This document shows positions 23,749-32,360 of a stretch of DNA of 56,494 nt, in pieces. Within the stretch, counting starts at the first letter, position 1. Every line of letters starts with the position of its first letter. Where the stretch lies: assembly GCA_937923575.1 (NCBI GenBank), contig CALDUL010000012.1, positions 1-56,494 on the forward strand, read 5' to 3'. This stretch comes from an uncultured Algimonas sp. (GTDB taxonomy: Bacteria; Pseudomonadota; Alphaproteobacteria; Caulobacterales; Maricaulaceae). The notes beneath the pieces were generated by a model, which ran no database searches, had not been told where the DNA came from, and saw only the letters and a list, made by a program, of their open reading frames with translations. A program made the position numbers and the translations under genes.

Positions 23749-24402
23749 ATGAAAAAGCTGATCTGGCTTGCCGCTCTGCCACTACTCGCTGCCTGCGGCA
23801 ACGCTGCGACCGATGCGCCGACGACCGCCAAGGCAGTCGCCGAAAAAGTCGCGTCCGAAGCTCGTGCGCCTTTCGATTTCGCGGCGCTGCCCGCCGGAAC
23901 CTATACGGATGAGGACGGACACGCCTATATCCAGTTTTCCTACGACCATCAGGGCTTTTCCAAGCCCATCCTGCGTTGGTCCGAGTTCGAAGCGACGGTC
24001 GATTACAATCCCGAAGACCCGTCCGCGTCCAAGCTGACGGTTGTCATTCCGGTCGACAGTATCGACAGCATGGTGCCCGCATTCGACGAACATCTGCGCG
24101 GCGAGGACTTCTTCAATGCCGCAGCCTTCCCGGAAATTCGGTTCGAAAGCACATCCATGACCGTGAACCCGGACGGCTCCGGCACCATCACGGGCGATCT
24201 GACGGTCAAAGATATAACCAAGCCGATCACCTTTGACGGCCAGCTCAACAAGATTGGCAAGCACTTCCGTTCCGGCAAGGACATGTTCGGTATTTCCGGC
24301 ACGGGCTCGCTGAAGCGATCCGACTACGGCGTCGGTAAATATGCGCCGAATGTCGGTGACGAAGTCGATCTGGTGATGGAAGTTGAGTTTCAGAAAGACT
24401 GA
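23749..24402 (+). CDS. YceI family lipoprotein
   Basis: A 217-residue exported protein. A signal with lipobox LLAAC (Cys at 16) is followed by a short linker and a YceI lipocalin-like beta-barrel (IQFSYDHQGFSKPILRWSEFEATVDYNPEDP; FPEIRFESTSM; GDLTVKDITKPITFDG). YceI proteins bind isoprenoid chains such as quinone precursors. The lipid anchor is less usual, since most YceI are soluble periplasmic. It lies 9 bases after selO with a good ribosome site (CTAGGAGACACTC) and 2 bases before cytochrome b561, the usual partner, so the pair likely handles quinone-linked electrons. Confidence 0.92.
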   Translation: MKKLIWLAALPLLAACGNAATDAPTTAKAVAEKVASEARAPFDFAALPAGTYTDEDGHAYIQFSYDHQGFSKPILRWSEFEATVDYNPEDPSASKLTVVIPVDSIDSMVPAFDEHLRGEDFFNAAAFPEIRFESTSMTVNPDGSGTITGDLTVKDITKPITFDGQLNKIGKHFRSGKDMFGISGTGSLKRSDYGVGKYAPNVGDEVDLVMEVEFQKD

Positions 24403-24404
24403 CG

Positions 24405-24953
24405 GTGAGCCAGGCTCCGGCGCGCTACACGCGGGTCGCCGTCCTGTTTCACTGGGCGCTGGCGGCCCTGCTGATCGGCACCTTCATTGGCGGGGAGCTG
24501 ATGGTACGCGAGTGGGTGCCTAACCGGTTCACGCTCTATCAATGGCATAAGACCTTCGGAATTCTGATCCTTGTGCTGAGCGCGGGGCGGCTGCTGTGGC
24601 GGCTGAGCCATAAGCCGCCCGCGCTACCCGGCGACACGCCAGCATGGCAGCGCGCGGCGAGCCACGGGACTCATTGGGCGTTCTACGTGTTGATGATCTC
24701 CATGCCGCTGCTGGGCTGGGCCATGGTCAGCGCATCAAGCCTGCCCGTTCCGACAGAGCTGTTCGGCGTCATTCCGTTGCCTGATCTGCCCGTGGCCGAG
24801 AGCGAAGCTGCGGAGCAGCGCTTCAAGGACTGGCATCATACCGGCGCAAAGATTTTTTTCGCGCTCTTCCTGCTACATGTCGGCGCGGCGCTCTGGCACC
24901 ATTTCGGAAAGCGCGACGGTCTGTTGTCGCGGATGAGCCTGCGTCGGCGCTAG
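24405..24953 (+). CDS. Cytochrome b561
   Basis: A 182-residue inner-membrane di-heme b-type cytochrome with four hydrophobic segments. Candidate heme His are in FHWALAALL (helix 1), YQWHKTFGIL (helix 2), GTHWAFYVLM (helix 3) and HTGAKIFFALFLLHVGAALWHHF (helix 4). It should pass electrons between quinol and periplasmic acceptors. It starts at a GTG 2 bases after yceI and ends 1 base from the stop of a convergent gene. It is the last gene of the long co-directional run that begins at 17853. Confidence 0.92.
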   Translation: MSQAPARYTRVAVLFHWALAALLIGTFIGGELMVREWVPNRFTLYQWHKTFGILILVLSAGRLLWRLSHKPPALPGDTPAWQRAASHGTHWAFYVLMISMPLLGWAMVSASSLPVPTELFGVIPLPDLPVAESEAAEQRFKDWHHTGAKIFFALFLLHVGAALWHHFGKRDGLLSRMSLRRR

Positions 24954-24954
24954 A

Positions 24955-25359
24955 TTAGCCGTGGAGTGCGCGGCGCTCCAGCAGGTCCTCGATCATCTCG
25001 ACCGGATAGCAGGCGTGACCGACACGGCGCATCATCTCCGCACTGTCGCGCAGCACGGCGAGCTGTGGCCGTGTGAAAGGCAGATTGCTCTGCAACAGGT
25101 GAATGCCGAGCGACATTTGGAACGAGGCGAAAAGGTGCCGATCGGGGCGCACGGCTGGCTCGCGGCGGTCCAAGGCGGTCGTGCAAACTCGCGCCAGATC
25201 CCGGTCCGTGGCTATGAGGCGAAAGGCGCGCCAGGAGAGCGACCGGCCTACGGGAAATTCGCCATCGGGCAGGGGGGTGCCGCACATTTCCTCGAAAACC
25301 CGGCTGAGAAAGCCGCGGTTGTAGTGAGTTTTGACTGGAACGACGCGGATCTCTGTCAT
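24955..25359 (-). CDS. Hypothetical cytoplasmic protein
   Basis: A 134-residue protein I do not recognise. It has no signal or membrane segment, is mixed alpha/beta in character (TEIRVVPVKTHYNRGFLSRVFEEM), and is rich in Arg, with two Cys. The ATG at 25359 is strongly supported by a GGGGAGGG ribosome site six bases upstream. It is convergent with cytochrome b561 and followed upstream by tRNA-Arg on the same strand. No function is offered. Confidence 0.65.
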   Translation of the reverse strand: MTEIRVVPVKTHYNRGFLSRVFEEMCGTPLPDGEFPVGRSLSWRAFRLIATDRDLARVCTTALDRREPAVRPDRHLFASFQMSLGIHLLQSNLPFTRPQLAVLRDSAEMMRRVGHACYPVEMIEDLLERRALHG

Positions 25360-25436
25360 GTGCAAGCCCTCCCCGGCTCGCTCCAACGGTCGGGCAACAG
25401 GGTTAACGAAGTATTGATCGGGGCTGCGCAAAGGCG

Positions 25437-25513
25437 TGGCGATCCCGGGTGGATTCGAACCACCGGCCTCCAGATTAGGAATCTGATGCTCTATCCGACT
25501 GAGCTACGGGACC
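25437..25513 (-). tRNA. tRNA-Arg (anticodon CCT)
   Basis: A 77-nt cloverleaf on the minus strand: acceptor GGTCCCG/CGGGATC, D arm GCTC..GAGC, anticodon stem TCAGA/TCTGG (approximately) with loop TTCCTAA, T arm GGTGG-TTCGAAT-CCACC, discriminator G and an encoded CCA. The loop reads anticodon CCT, decoding AGG. No integrase or direct-repeat att copy is visible beside it. Confidence 0.96.
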
Positions 25514-25594
25514 GTCTTGCTCGAGATTAGCGTGGGCGCGGCGAGGCGGGAAGTCGGATTCGACAGCTGAGTTTCATCGGCTTAGCGTAGCGCC

Positions 25595-26383
25595 GTGACC
25601 CGACACGCGACCATAACTCGCCGCTTGGCACTCATCGGCGGCGCGGCCGCTGGCCTCAGCTTTACCGGCAGGCTGTCCGCGGCCGAGCTGAAGACCGGGG
25701 AGAGCGGAGTTGTCGCGGCCGTGACGAGCGGCTCGACCTTGCGGCTGGGCGACGGCCTCTCCGTCAAACTCGCGGGCATTGCCGTGCCCAAACGTGCGGA
25801 AGCCTTCGGTCGCGAAGCGCGCGAGGGCCTCGCCGGACTGGTGCGCGGGCGTCCGGTTCAGCTGTCATACGGGGGCGACCCGCGCGATCGCTATGACCGC
25901 GCTCTGGCGCAGCTGCATACAATGAGCCCGGGCGGAGAGCCGGACCTTTGGGTGCAGGCGGAGTTGGTGCGGCTGGGCCTGGCGCGCGTCTACAGCTGGC
26001 CTGACGAGGCTCTGGATACGGACGCGCTCTACCGGATTGAGCGCGAGGCGCGGGCGATGGGGCGCGGGCTTTGGGCAGACCCCGCCTATGCCGTGCGCTC
26101 CCCAGATCCCGATCCGCTGGCGCAGCATGTCGACAGCCTACAGCTGGTCGAAGGGCTGATCACCAGTGTCGCGGATGTGCGCGGGCGAACCTATTTGAAC
26201 TTTGGCGCAGATTATAAGACCGACTTCACCGTGACCGTCGCCAAGTCGCACAAGCGTCGTTTCAAATCATTCGATCTGTCGGCTCTGGAAGGGGCCCGGG
26301 TGCGCGTGCGCGGCTGGGTCGAGCTGATCAACGGCCCGATGATCTTCGCCAACCACCCAGCGCGGATCGAGGTTTTGAATTAG
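25595..26383 (+). CDS. SNase-like protein, catalytic Glu apparently lost
   Basis: A 262-residue exported protein with an OB-fold of the thermonuclease (SNc) family (VKLAGIAVPK ... DRYDRALAQL ... LVRLGLARVY ... EREARAMGRGLWAD). The N-terminus carries ITRRLALIGGAAAG, a Tat-like signal. In active nucleases the motif after the second strand is D-T-P-E. Here it reads A-V-P-K, so both the calcium-binding Asp and the catalytic Glu seem missing, while the DRY.R segment is kept. It may bind nucleic acid or protein rather than cut. A C-terminal beta-rich extension of about 80 residues follows. Start GTG at 25595. Confidence 0.8.
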   Translation: MTRHATITRRLALIGGAAAGLSFTGRLSAAELKTGESGVVAAVTSGSTLRLGDGLSVKLAGIAVPKRAEAFGREAREGLAGLVRGRPVQLSYGGDPRDRYDRALAQLHTMSPGGEPDLWVQAELVRLGLARVYSWPDEALDTDALYRIEREARAMGRGLWADPAYAVRSPDPDPLAQHVDSLQLVEGLITSVADVRGRTYLNFGADYKTDFTVTVAKSHKRRFKSFDLSALEGARVRVRGWVELINGPMIFANHPARIEVLN

Positions 26384-26760
26384 CCGGCTAACGCGCGGCA
26401 TCGCGCCACTTGCGTCAGCCGCGTCACGGTCGGTGTCTCGCCGTCCCTTGAAAGATAGCAGGCGCCATCCCTCCCGCTCATCAGCCGGTAGACGGGTGTC
26501 GGCGCGGTGATGCGCGGCTCCGACCCGCGCAGCATCGGCCGCTCATCGACGCGAAGAATGGGCGATTGCGCGAGGCTGTCGGGATCGATGCGCAGCGCGT
26601 CGCCGCCGTCCTGTCGCACGATCACGCGCAGGTTCTCGCGCACGGCATTGTCCTCCGGGTTGAGCAGCACGGCCTCGCGCAGCTCTGCTGTCGCGCCGTT
26701 CGTGGCGCAGGCCTGCAGCCCCAGCGCGGCCACTACGGCCCATGCAGCGCGGACGCTCAT
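26380..26760 (-). CDS. Small hypothetical lipoprotein
   Basis: A 126-residue protein with a signal and lipobox (LGLQAC, Cys18). The mature part begins TNGATAELREAVLLNPEDNAVRENLRVIV, which resembles a TPR-like helix pair, and it ends with a segment containing two Cys (GACYLS, VARCRALAG) that could form a disulfide. No family is recognised. It overlaps the stop of the S41 protease gene upstream by four bases (ATGA), so the two are coupled and may work together at the envelope. Its 3' end overlaps the convergent SNase-like gene by four bases. Confidence 0.65.
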   Translation of the reverse strand: MSVRAAWAVVAALGLQACATNGATAELREAVLLNPEDNAVRENLRVIVRQDGGDALRIDPDSLAQSPILRVDERPMLRGSEPRITAPTPVYRLMSGRDGACYLSRDGETPTVTRLTQVARCRALAG

Positions 26761-28430
26761 TTGTCGTCCGCCAGCGCCGTGCCGCTCATGTCGAGCACGC
26801 CCTGCTGGGCCATATAGGCGCGCACGCCCGGCATCTGCATGAGAGGGTCGTCCAGCGTGCTGCCGACAAAATCCATGCTCTCCGCGCCCAGTGGACCGTT
26901 GGCGTCCTTGCTGGCCGTAGCCGTGGCATCCGCCGGGCAGCCGTCACCGCGCGCAAAGCTGAGCGCGGCAGCCAGCAGTGCCTCATTCTCGTCGCCGAGC
27001 GGGTTGGAGAAGTCGTCCTCGACCTCGCAGCCCGGAATGACGGGTCCGTTGTCGCCGGTGATCTCATTGGGCGCGAAGCCGCCGTCGAAATCGCCGAAGC
27101 CTTCGGCATTCACACCGCGGAAGTGCAGCGGCACATAGGTGATACCGCAGTTGTCCAGCGGGATCTGGCCCGTTGCCTTGCCGCATGTGCGCGTGCCGAT
27201 CTGGAAGGCATCGACGCCGATACCGTTCAGCCCGTTCAGCACGGCCTCGGATGCGGAGCAGGAGCGGCTGGTCGTCAGGATGAAGACGCGCGGCAGGTCG
27301 AGCGAGGGTAGGGGGCGTCCAGCATCGACCGAGAAGCCGACCGTTTCCGGGATGAAGTCGATCGGGGCGACACGGCGGCCGGAGATCGGATTGGTATTGG
27401 GTGCGCGGCTCTGGAATTCCTGGGCGTAGAACACGCGGTTCAGGCTCTGGTCGCCCGCCACCATATAGCCGAGCTGCGCGGCGAGCGCGAGGAGACCGCC
27501 GCCGTTGTAGCGAAAGTCGAGCACGACATCGTCCACGCCCGCGCGCGACAGCGTGGTGAAGGCGTCGAGCAGCTGGGCCTCGCCCGTACGCGGGCCGAAG
27601 GTCTGGTAGTGGACGTAGCCCACGCGGCGGTCGGCGTCCTGGATGATGCGGACATCCTGCACCGGTTCGATGGTGATGGATTGTGACACCACGGTGATGT
27701 CGGCTTCCGTGCCATCGGGATAGCGCACGCCGAAGACATGCTCCTCACCGACAGAATCGGGGAAGAGGCCGTCATTAAGCGTCTGCAGGACCTCGGGCGA
27801 CGTTCCGTTTAGGAAGTCCGCGCCGTCGATTGTCAGCAGGCGCGCGCCGCGCGTCAGCCCGGCCGTTTCCGCATTGCTTCCCTCCTGGGTAAAGGAAATC
27901 CGCCAGTCGCGCGGCAATCCGCTGTTCTGCAGCACGGCGAGCGATGCACCATAGCCGAAAACGGGCGCGCCGGAGCTGCGGGCCTCGAACGCTTCCGTCG
28001 TTTGGGTGAAGGAGAAACGGTCCAGCAGTGGCCCGGCGGCCGTCCTGACATCGGTGACGACCTCGTCGAAATAGGCCTGGCGGTCGGAAAAACCGCTCGG
28101 ATCGACATCGTTCATCTCCTCCCAGTAGAGGTAAGTCTCGTTCATCCAGGAGCGGATCCAGAACAGCTCGTCGATCAACTCGCCCCGCTGGTCGGCGCGC
28201 GGATTGCCATCGGGTGTGTTGTCCGTGCGGACCGTCGCGCATTGATTTCGAAATTGCGACGAAGGCGGGAAGACGCCAGCCTGGTAGACCGGCCCAGCAG
28301 GTGAAGTCGCGACGCCGGGCGGGGGCGGCGCGATGATGGCTGGGCTTTCCGCGCCGCCGCCACTGCCGCAAGCCACCAGCAGGGGCAGGGCGCAGGCGCC
28401 GATCAGCGCGGTTCTCAAGGCATGTGTCAT
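26757..28430 (-). CDS. S41-family C-terminal processing peptidase-like lipoprotein
   Basis: A 557-residue envelope protein. The signal ends in a lipobox (LLVACGSG). A helical region follows (ELIDELFWIRSWMNETYLYW, a common S41 N-terminal motif), then a PDZ-like domain with RGARLLTIDGADFLNG and the S41 catalytic core (VDDVVLDFRYNGGG; ILTTSRSCSASEAVLNGLNG with the nucleophile Ser). The conserved Lys position is taken by TCGKATGQ. Several Cys in the C-terminal third may form disulfides. It probably degrades or trims periplasmic proteins. The ATG at 28430 is preferred over 28466 because it opens the signal peptide. Confidence 0.88.
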   Translation of the reverse strand: MTHALRTALIGACALPLLVACGSGGGAESPAIIAPPPPGVATSPAGPVYQAGVFPPSSQFRNQCATVRTDNTPDGNPRADQRGELIDELFWIRSWMNETYLYWEEMNDVDPSGFSDRQAYFDEVVTDVRTAAGPLLDRFSFTQTTEAFEARSSGAPVFGYGASLAVLQNSGLPRDWRISFTQEGSNAETAGLTRGARLLTIDGADFLNGTSPEVLQTLNDGLFPDSVGEEHVFGVRYPDGTEADITVVSQSITIEPVQDVRIIQDADRRVGYVHYQTFGPRTGEAQLLDAFTTLSRAGVDDVVLDFRYNGGGLLALAAQLGYMVAGDQSLNRVFYAQEFQSRAPNTNPISGRRVAPIDFIPETVGFSVDAGRPLPSLDLPRVFILTTSRSCSASEAVLNGLNGIGVDAFQIGTRTCGKATGQIPLDNCGITYVPLHFRGVNAEGFGDFDGGFAPNEITGDNGPVIPGCEVEDDFSNPLGDENEALLAAALSFARGDGCPADATATASKDANGPLGAESMDFVGSTLDDPLMQMPGVRAYMAQQGVLDMSGTALADDK

Positions 28431-28481
28431 CTTTGCGTCTCCAACGGCGTCTCGTCTCCCTCCCACTCCGGACTATGCATG

Positions 28482-28509
28482 AAAAAGGCCCCCGCGAAAG
28501 TGGGAGCCT
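28482..28509 (-). terminator. Rho-independent terminator of carD
   Basis: On the minus strand, AGGCTCCC pairs with GGGGGCCT (one G-U), with an 8-nt loop and a T5 run. It lies 60 bases after the carD stop. Confidence 0.85.
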
Positions 28510-28569
28510 CAGTGATTGGGATCACATTTAAGCGCAAAACGCGCTGATGGTGCAATGACTTGCAGAGGG

Positions 28570-29172
28570 CTAGGCCGCCTCTTCGTCGCCCGCATTGTCA
28601 TTGCCTTCCTTGTCCGCTGCGGCCTTTGCGGCCTTGGCAGCCAGACGCGAACGCGCCTTGGTCAGCGTGTCGATGATGTCTTCCATCGCTGCGTCATTGG
28701 AGCTTTTGCGGATGGCAGCCACTTCGCGCATCATGCGGTCAAGCGAACGTTCGTAGAGCTGACGTTCAGAATAGGACTGCTCTGGCTGGGCTTCGGTGCG
28801 GTGCAGATCGCGCACGACTTCGGCCACGAGAATGAGGTCACCGGAGTTGATCTTCGCCTCATATTCCTGCGCGCGGCGCGACCACATGGTGCGTTTGATG
28901 CGTGCGCGGCCCTTAAGGGTCGTGAAGGCATCCTTGAGTATCAGGTCGTTCGACAGCGCCCGCATCCCGGAATTGCCGGCTTTGACCGTGGGCACGCGCA
29001 GGGTCATCTTGTCCTGCTCGAACTTGACCACATAGACTTCGATGTCGAAGCCCGCGATGACTTCCTGCTCGATAGCAATGACCTCGCCGACGCCGTGCGC
29101 CGGGTAGATGATGTGCTGGCCGACCTTGAAGGTCACCTGTTTTGCGGGCTTTTTCTTCTTGCGTGTCGCCAT
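28570..29172 (-). CDS. carD: CarD-family RNA polymerase-binding regulator
   Basis: A 200-residue global regulator that binds the RNA polymerase beta subunit and stabilises open complexes, chiefly at rRNA and growth-related promoters. The N-terminal Tudor-like RNAP-interacting domain is FKVGQHIIYPAHGVGEVIAIE. The helical DNA-contacting domain contains RIKRTMWSRRAQEYEAKINSGD and the conserved Trp. The C-terminus is a long Ala/Lys/Glu-rich acidic tail. Unlike in many alphaproteobacteria it is not next to fdxA (here 21 kb away). Its leader has two hairpins, listed separately. The ATG at 29172 is clear. Confidence 0.95.
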   Translation of the reverse strand: MATRKKKKPAKQVTFKVGQHIIYPAHGVGEVIAIEQEVIAGFDIEVYVVKFEQDKMTLRVPTVKAGNSGMRALSNDLILKDAFTTLKGRARIKRTMWSRRAQEYEAKINSGDLILVAEVVRDLHRTEAQPEQSYSERQLYERSLDRMMREVAAIRKSSNDAAMEDIIDTLTKARSRLAAKAAKAAADKEGNDNAGDEEAA

Positions 29173-29193
29173 AGGTGGGAGTCCTTGATCGAA

Positions 29194-29211
29194 TGTCCGG
29201 TTCTCCGGACA
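29194..29211. repeat. Perfect 7-bp hairpin in the carD leader
   Basis: TGTCCGG, TTCT loop, CCGGACA. It lies 22 to 39 bases upstream of the carD start codon. It could be an operator or an RNA hairpin near the ribosome site. Confidence 0.7.
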
Positions 29212-29222
29212 CTATTGGTTTT

Positions 29223-29270
29223 CACACAAGCGGCGCGGCACTCCGTTGGGAAAGCCGCGCCGCTTGTGTG
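29223..29270. repeat. 17-bp perfect hairpin upstream of carD
   Basis: Arms 29223-29239 and 29254-29270 are perfect reverse complements with a 14-nt loop. There is no T tract on either side, so it is not a standard terminator. It lies 50-100 bases upstream of the carD start. The rest of the 29173-29426 gap holds only the smaller hairpin and the terminator of the TonB receptor gene. Confidence 0.85.
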
Positions 29271-29371
29271 GGTTGATTTCCTTCATAGCACAAAATCAGG
29301 GCAAATGCGACTCGTTGTGCAGATGGGACGAGATGGCGGCAAATTGCGCCGCCACTCGCGGTCCGCCCATG

Positions 29372-29400
29372 AAAAAAGCCCCGGTCTCTCGACCGGGGCT
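29372..29400 (-). terminator. Rho-independent terminator of the large TonB receptor
   Basis: A perfect 10-bp stem (29377-29386 with 29391-29400) and a 4-nt loop, then T6 on the minus strand. It is 27 bases after the receptor stop. Confidence 0.93.
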
Positions 29401-29426
29401 CCTGAACTTTGCTGTGGTGCGTTCGC

Positions 29427-32123
29427 TTAGAAGCTCACACGCAGCTTGGTGTAGTACTGACCACCGTTGAAGCCGGTCGGTGCGGCTTCGGGATAGAGCT
29501 GGCCCGTGCCATTCTGGCCTGGGTTCTCGTCCGGGAAGTTGTCGAACAGGTTGTTGGCGCCGACGATCAGCTCGATGCCGTCCTTGACTTCCCAGCCCAG
29601 CTCGGCGTCGATCAGCACTTCGCTGCCGACATCGAAGCCGTTGCCGCTATCGAACCAGCCACCGAAGTAGTTGGCGCGCAGCAGACCGCGAAGGTTGCCT
29701 TCGGAGTGCGACCACTGAGCGAATCCCTTCAGGTTCGGCAACAGATCTTCGAGTGCACGCACGCGGTTGTCACCGATACGCTGGATCGAACCCGCTTCGC
29801 CGCGGTCCTGGACCTCGGTTTCGTTGTAGTTCGCAGCCACGGTGATTTCCGAGAAGCCTTCGCCGAAGTCGAACGGCAGGCGACCGACGACGTCAACGCC
29901 CTTGGTGCGTGTGTCGAAGCTGTTGGTGAAGAAGCGGAACTGCGACAGATCCTCCAGGCCGGTGAAGGCGCTGCGGTCAATGACGCCGGCATCCGCCAGT
30001 CCAGTGATACCTTCGGAGACGGTCGCGAAGTCTGTGCCCGTCGTGTTGAAGGCGTTCAGCGCATCGAGGAAGTTGATGTTAGCACCCAGTGCGATGCGGT
30101 CATCGACATCGATCTGGTAGGCATCGATCGTCCAGCTTGTCGGACCGTAGTCGAATGCAAAGCCAGCCGTGTAGATCTTCGCATCTTCGGTGCCGAGCGT
30201 CGGACGCGCCCCGTCACGCTGCTCGATGAAGTCCGCGGCCAATTGACCCGCGCCCGAGCTGAGCGGGAGCGTGCCTTGATCGACCAGCACACCGCCGACA
30301 TTTTGCGTCGTCACGTTACGGATGTTGGTCTGACCGGCGGTTGGTGCGTGGAACGCGGTGGAGTGCGAGGCGCGGACCTTGAAGCCTGGTGTGACTTCGT
30401 AGAGACCGGCGATCTTGTAGTCCAGCGTGTCGCCAAAGGCCGAGTAGTCCTCAAAGCGCAGGGCACCTTGCAGTGTCAGGGCTTCGGTCACATCGGCTTC
30501 CAGCTCGGTATATAGCGCGTAGCTGTCCTGTGTGGCCGTGAAGCCTTCTGGGAAGCCGCCGAAGCCGTTGGACGAGGACGAGAAGCCCTGGTCTGCGAGC
30601 GGGCCGAGCGCGAACGAGTTCGGGTCGCCTTGGAAGAGCTCGAAGGTCTCCTCGCGGTATTCACCACCAAAAGCGATCGACAGATCGGAGGCAAAGCCCG
30701 TTGGCAGGAGATAGGCGAAATCGGCGTTCAGCACGACTTCGGACTGCTCTTGGCCACCGGGGACGAAGTCGCGCGGCGTGTTCGGGCCGAGCGAGGCGTT
30801 GACCGTGTTGCGGATGAAGAAGTCGGTCTTGTTCGAACCGGCTGTCACCGAGAGGTCATAGGTCAGGCCGTCGCCCAAGTTCAGGTCGCCGCGGATACCG
30901 GCCGAGATGCCGCTATCTTCATTGTCGCCACCGAAGCGTGGGACGAAGCCACCGGGAATGGTCTCGGTGAAGGCAAAGCAGTTCGGATCGGCTGCGACGT
31001 CTGCGAAGATGTCGGGATCCTGGATCAGGCCGCCTTCTTCGGAAAGCGGAATGCCGGCCACGCAGTCGCCGCCGACGCCGACACCGTCGAGATCGCCAAC
31101 GCGCACGGACGGGATATCGCCGCCTGCATTGCCGTCCTCATCGACCAGCGGGCCACGGTAGACGCCGCCACGGTTGGTTGGGTTACGGAAGAAGAAGCCA
31201 CCGGTGACGGTCCGCGATGCGTAGTTACCGTAAGCGTAGAGCTCGACGCTGTCGGACAGCTGCAGAGCGGAATTGGCGAAGAACTTGATGTCGTCCTCGA
31301 CATCCGGCTGACCCCAATATTGCGTGAACTGATCGGTGTAGGAGTTGATGGTCTCGAAATCGGCCACGGCTGTGTTGCCGGCGGCGATCAGCGCTTCGAC
31401 GTCGCTGCGCGGAGCCGAACGGATGGTGCCGTTGGTGTCGCCATATTCACCCGACAGGTTGATGAAACCCTGGTCACCAAGTGGCAGGCCGATATTGCCC
31501 GAAAGACGCCAGTTTTCGCCGTCATTGGCATAGGTCTGGCCGTATTTGGCTTCGAACGTGCCGCCTTCGGGGCTGTCCTTCAGCACGAAGTTCAGCACGC
31601 CGGCGATGGCGTCCGAACCATATTGGGAGGATGCACCGTCACGCAGGACTTCGACCTGCTTCAGCGCGATGGACGGGATGGACGAGATGTCGACGCCTTG
31701 TGCACCATCGGAAATGCCGCCGCCCAGGAAGGAGATGACGGAACCGCGGTGACGGCGCTTGCCATTGACCAAGACCAGCGTCTGGTCGGGCGAGAGGCCG
31801 CGCAGGTTGGCCGGACGCACGATCGATGCGGCGTCAGAAATCGGCTGGGCGTTGATGTTGAACGAAGGAACCGAAGTCCGCAGCAGGTCCTGGACATCGT
31901 CGGATGCGTTGCGTGTGAACTCGACGCCGGAAATGACATCCACGGGAGCAGGCGTGTCAGCGGCGGAGCGCTGCAGGCGACGCGTGCCGATCGTGATGAT
32001 CTCGTCCTCGACGATCGTGTCTTCGAGCGAGTCTTGGGCAAGCGCGCCGGTGCTCATGGCAGTGGCGATCATGGCGCTGGATGCGCCCATGGCCAGGAGT
32101 GCCTTCAAATTCAGGTCTTTCAT
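29427..32123 (-). CDS. TonB-dependent receptor, large Caulobacter/Sphingomonad type
   Basis: An 898-residue outer-membrane receptor. The signal ends near GALAQDS, followed by a TonB-box-like EDEIITIGTRRLQRSAADTPAPVDVI. The plug domain includes RPANLRGLSPDQTLVLVNGKRRHRG and DGASSQYGSDAIAGVLNFVLK. A long barrel ends in YYTKLRVSF (terminal Phe, needed for assembly). Two Cys in an extracellular loop (GGDCVAGI, DPNCFAFT) may be paired. The substrate is unknown; this class takes up oligosaccharides, peptides or siderophores. I chose the ATG at 32123; a much longer frame to 32729 exists only as overlap with the GNAT gene. It has its own terminator. Confidence 0.93.
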   Translation of the reverse strand: MKDLNLKALLAMGASSAMIATAMSTGALAQDSLEDTIVEDEIITIGTRRLQRSAADTPAPVDVISGVEFTRNASDDVQDLLRTSVPSFNINAQPISDAASIVRPANLRGLSPDQTLVLVNGKRRHRGSVISFLGGGISDGAQGVDISSIPSIALKQVEVLRDGASSQYGSDAIAGVLNFVLKDSPEGGTFEAKYGQTYANDGENWRLSGNIGLPLGDQGFINLSGEYGDTNGTIRSAPRSDVEALIAAGNTAVADFETINSYTDQFTQYWGQPDVEDDIKFFANSALQLSDSVELYAYGNYASRTVTGGFFFRNPTNRGGVYRGPLVDEDGNAGGDIPSVRVGDLDGVGVGGDCVAGIPLSEEGGLIQDPDIFADVAADPNCFAFTETIPGGFVPRFGGDNEDSGISAGIRGDLNLGDGLTYDLSVTAGSNKTDFFIRNTVNASLGPNTPRDFVPGGQEQSEVVLNADFAYLLPTGFASDLSIAFGGEYREETFELFQGDPNSFALGPLADQGFSSSSNGFGGFPEGFTATQDSYALYTELEADVTEALTLQGALRFEDYSAFGDTLDYKIAGLYEVTPGFKVRASHSTAFHAPTAGQTNIRNVTTQNVGGVLVDQGTLPLSSGAGQLAADFIEQRDGARPTLGTEDAKIYTAGFAFDYGPTSWTIDAYQIDVDDRIALGANINFLDALNAFNTTGTDFATVSEGITGLADAGVIDRSAFTGLEDLSQFRFFTNSFDTRTKGVDVVGRLPFDFGEGFSEITVAANYNETEVQDRGEAGSIQRIGDNRVRALEDLLPNLKGFAQWSHSEGNLRGLLRANYFGGWFDSGNGFDVGSEVLIDAELGWEVKDGIELIVGANNLFDNFPDENPGQNGTGQLYPEAAPTGFNGGQYYTKLRVSF

Positions 32124-32360
32124 TGCAAATCCTTGCTGGTGTGTTTCTTCCCTCAATCTCGCCCCCTGCGCCTGCCGGATTATACGATGGTCGCATCCGG
32201 TGTTTGTGGTTTCCAAGCGGGCAAAACCTGCCGCGCCATACGTCTTTATGACACTTTCGCAATAAGCTCCGTCCGCATAAGGCAAAATCCTCGTGAACCT
32301 GTTGCTTTCGTGCAACATATGTCGCGACCGCCACGCAGCCATCTGAAAGGCCGAAAATCC

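Noticed and set aside
25437-25600. tRNA-Arg as an island attachment site
   Set aside because: No integrase, no repeated tRNA 3' end nearby and no change in gene character on either side.
30630-32360. Very long + strand frame opposite the large TonB receptor, continuous with the GNAT gene
   Set aside because: It is a codon-bias shadow of the receptor. Its composition is Val/Asp/Gly-rich without family motifs; only the part from 32361 is the real GNAT.
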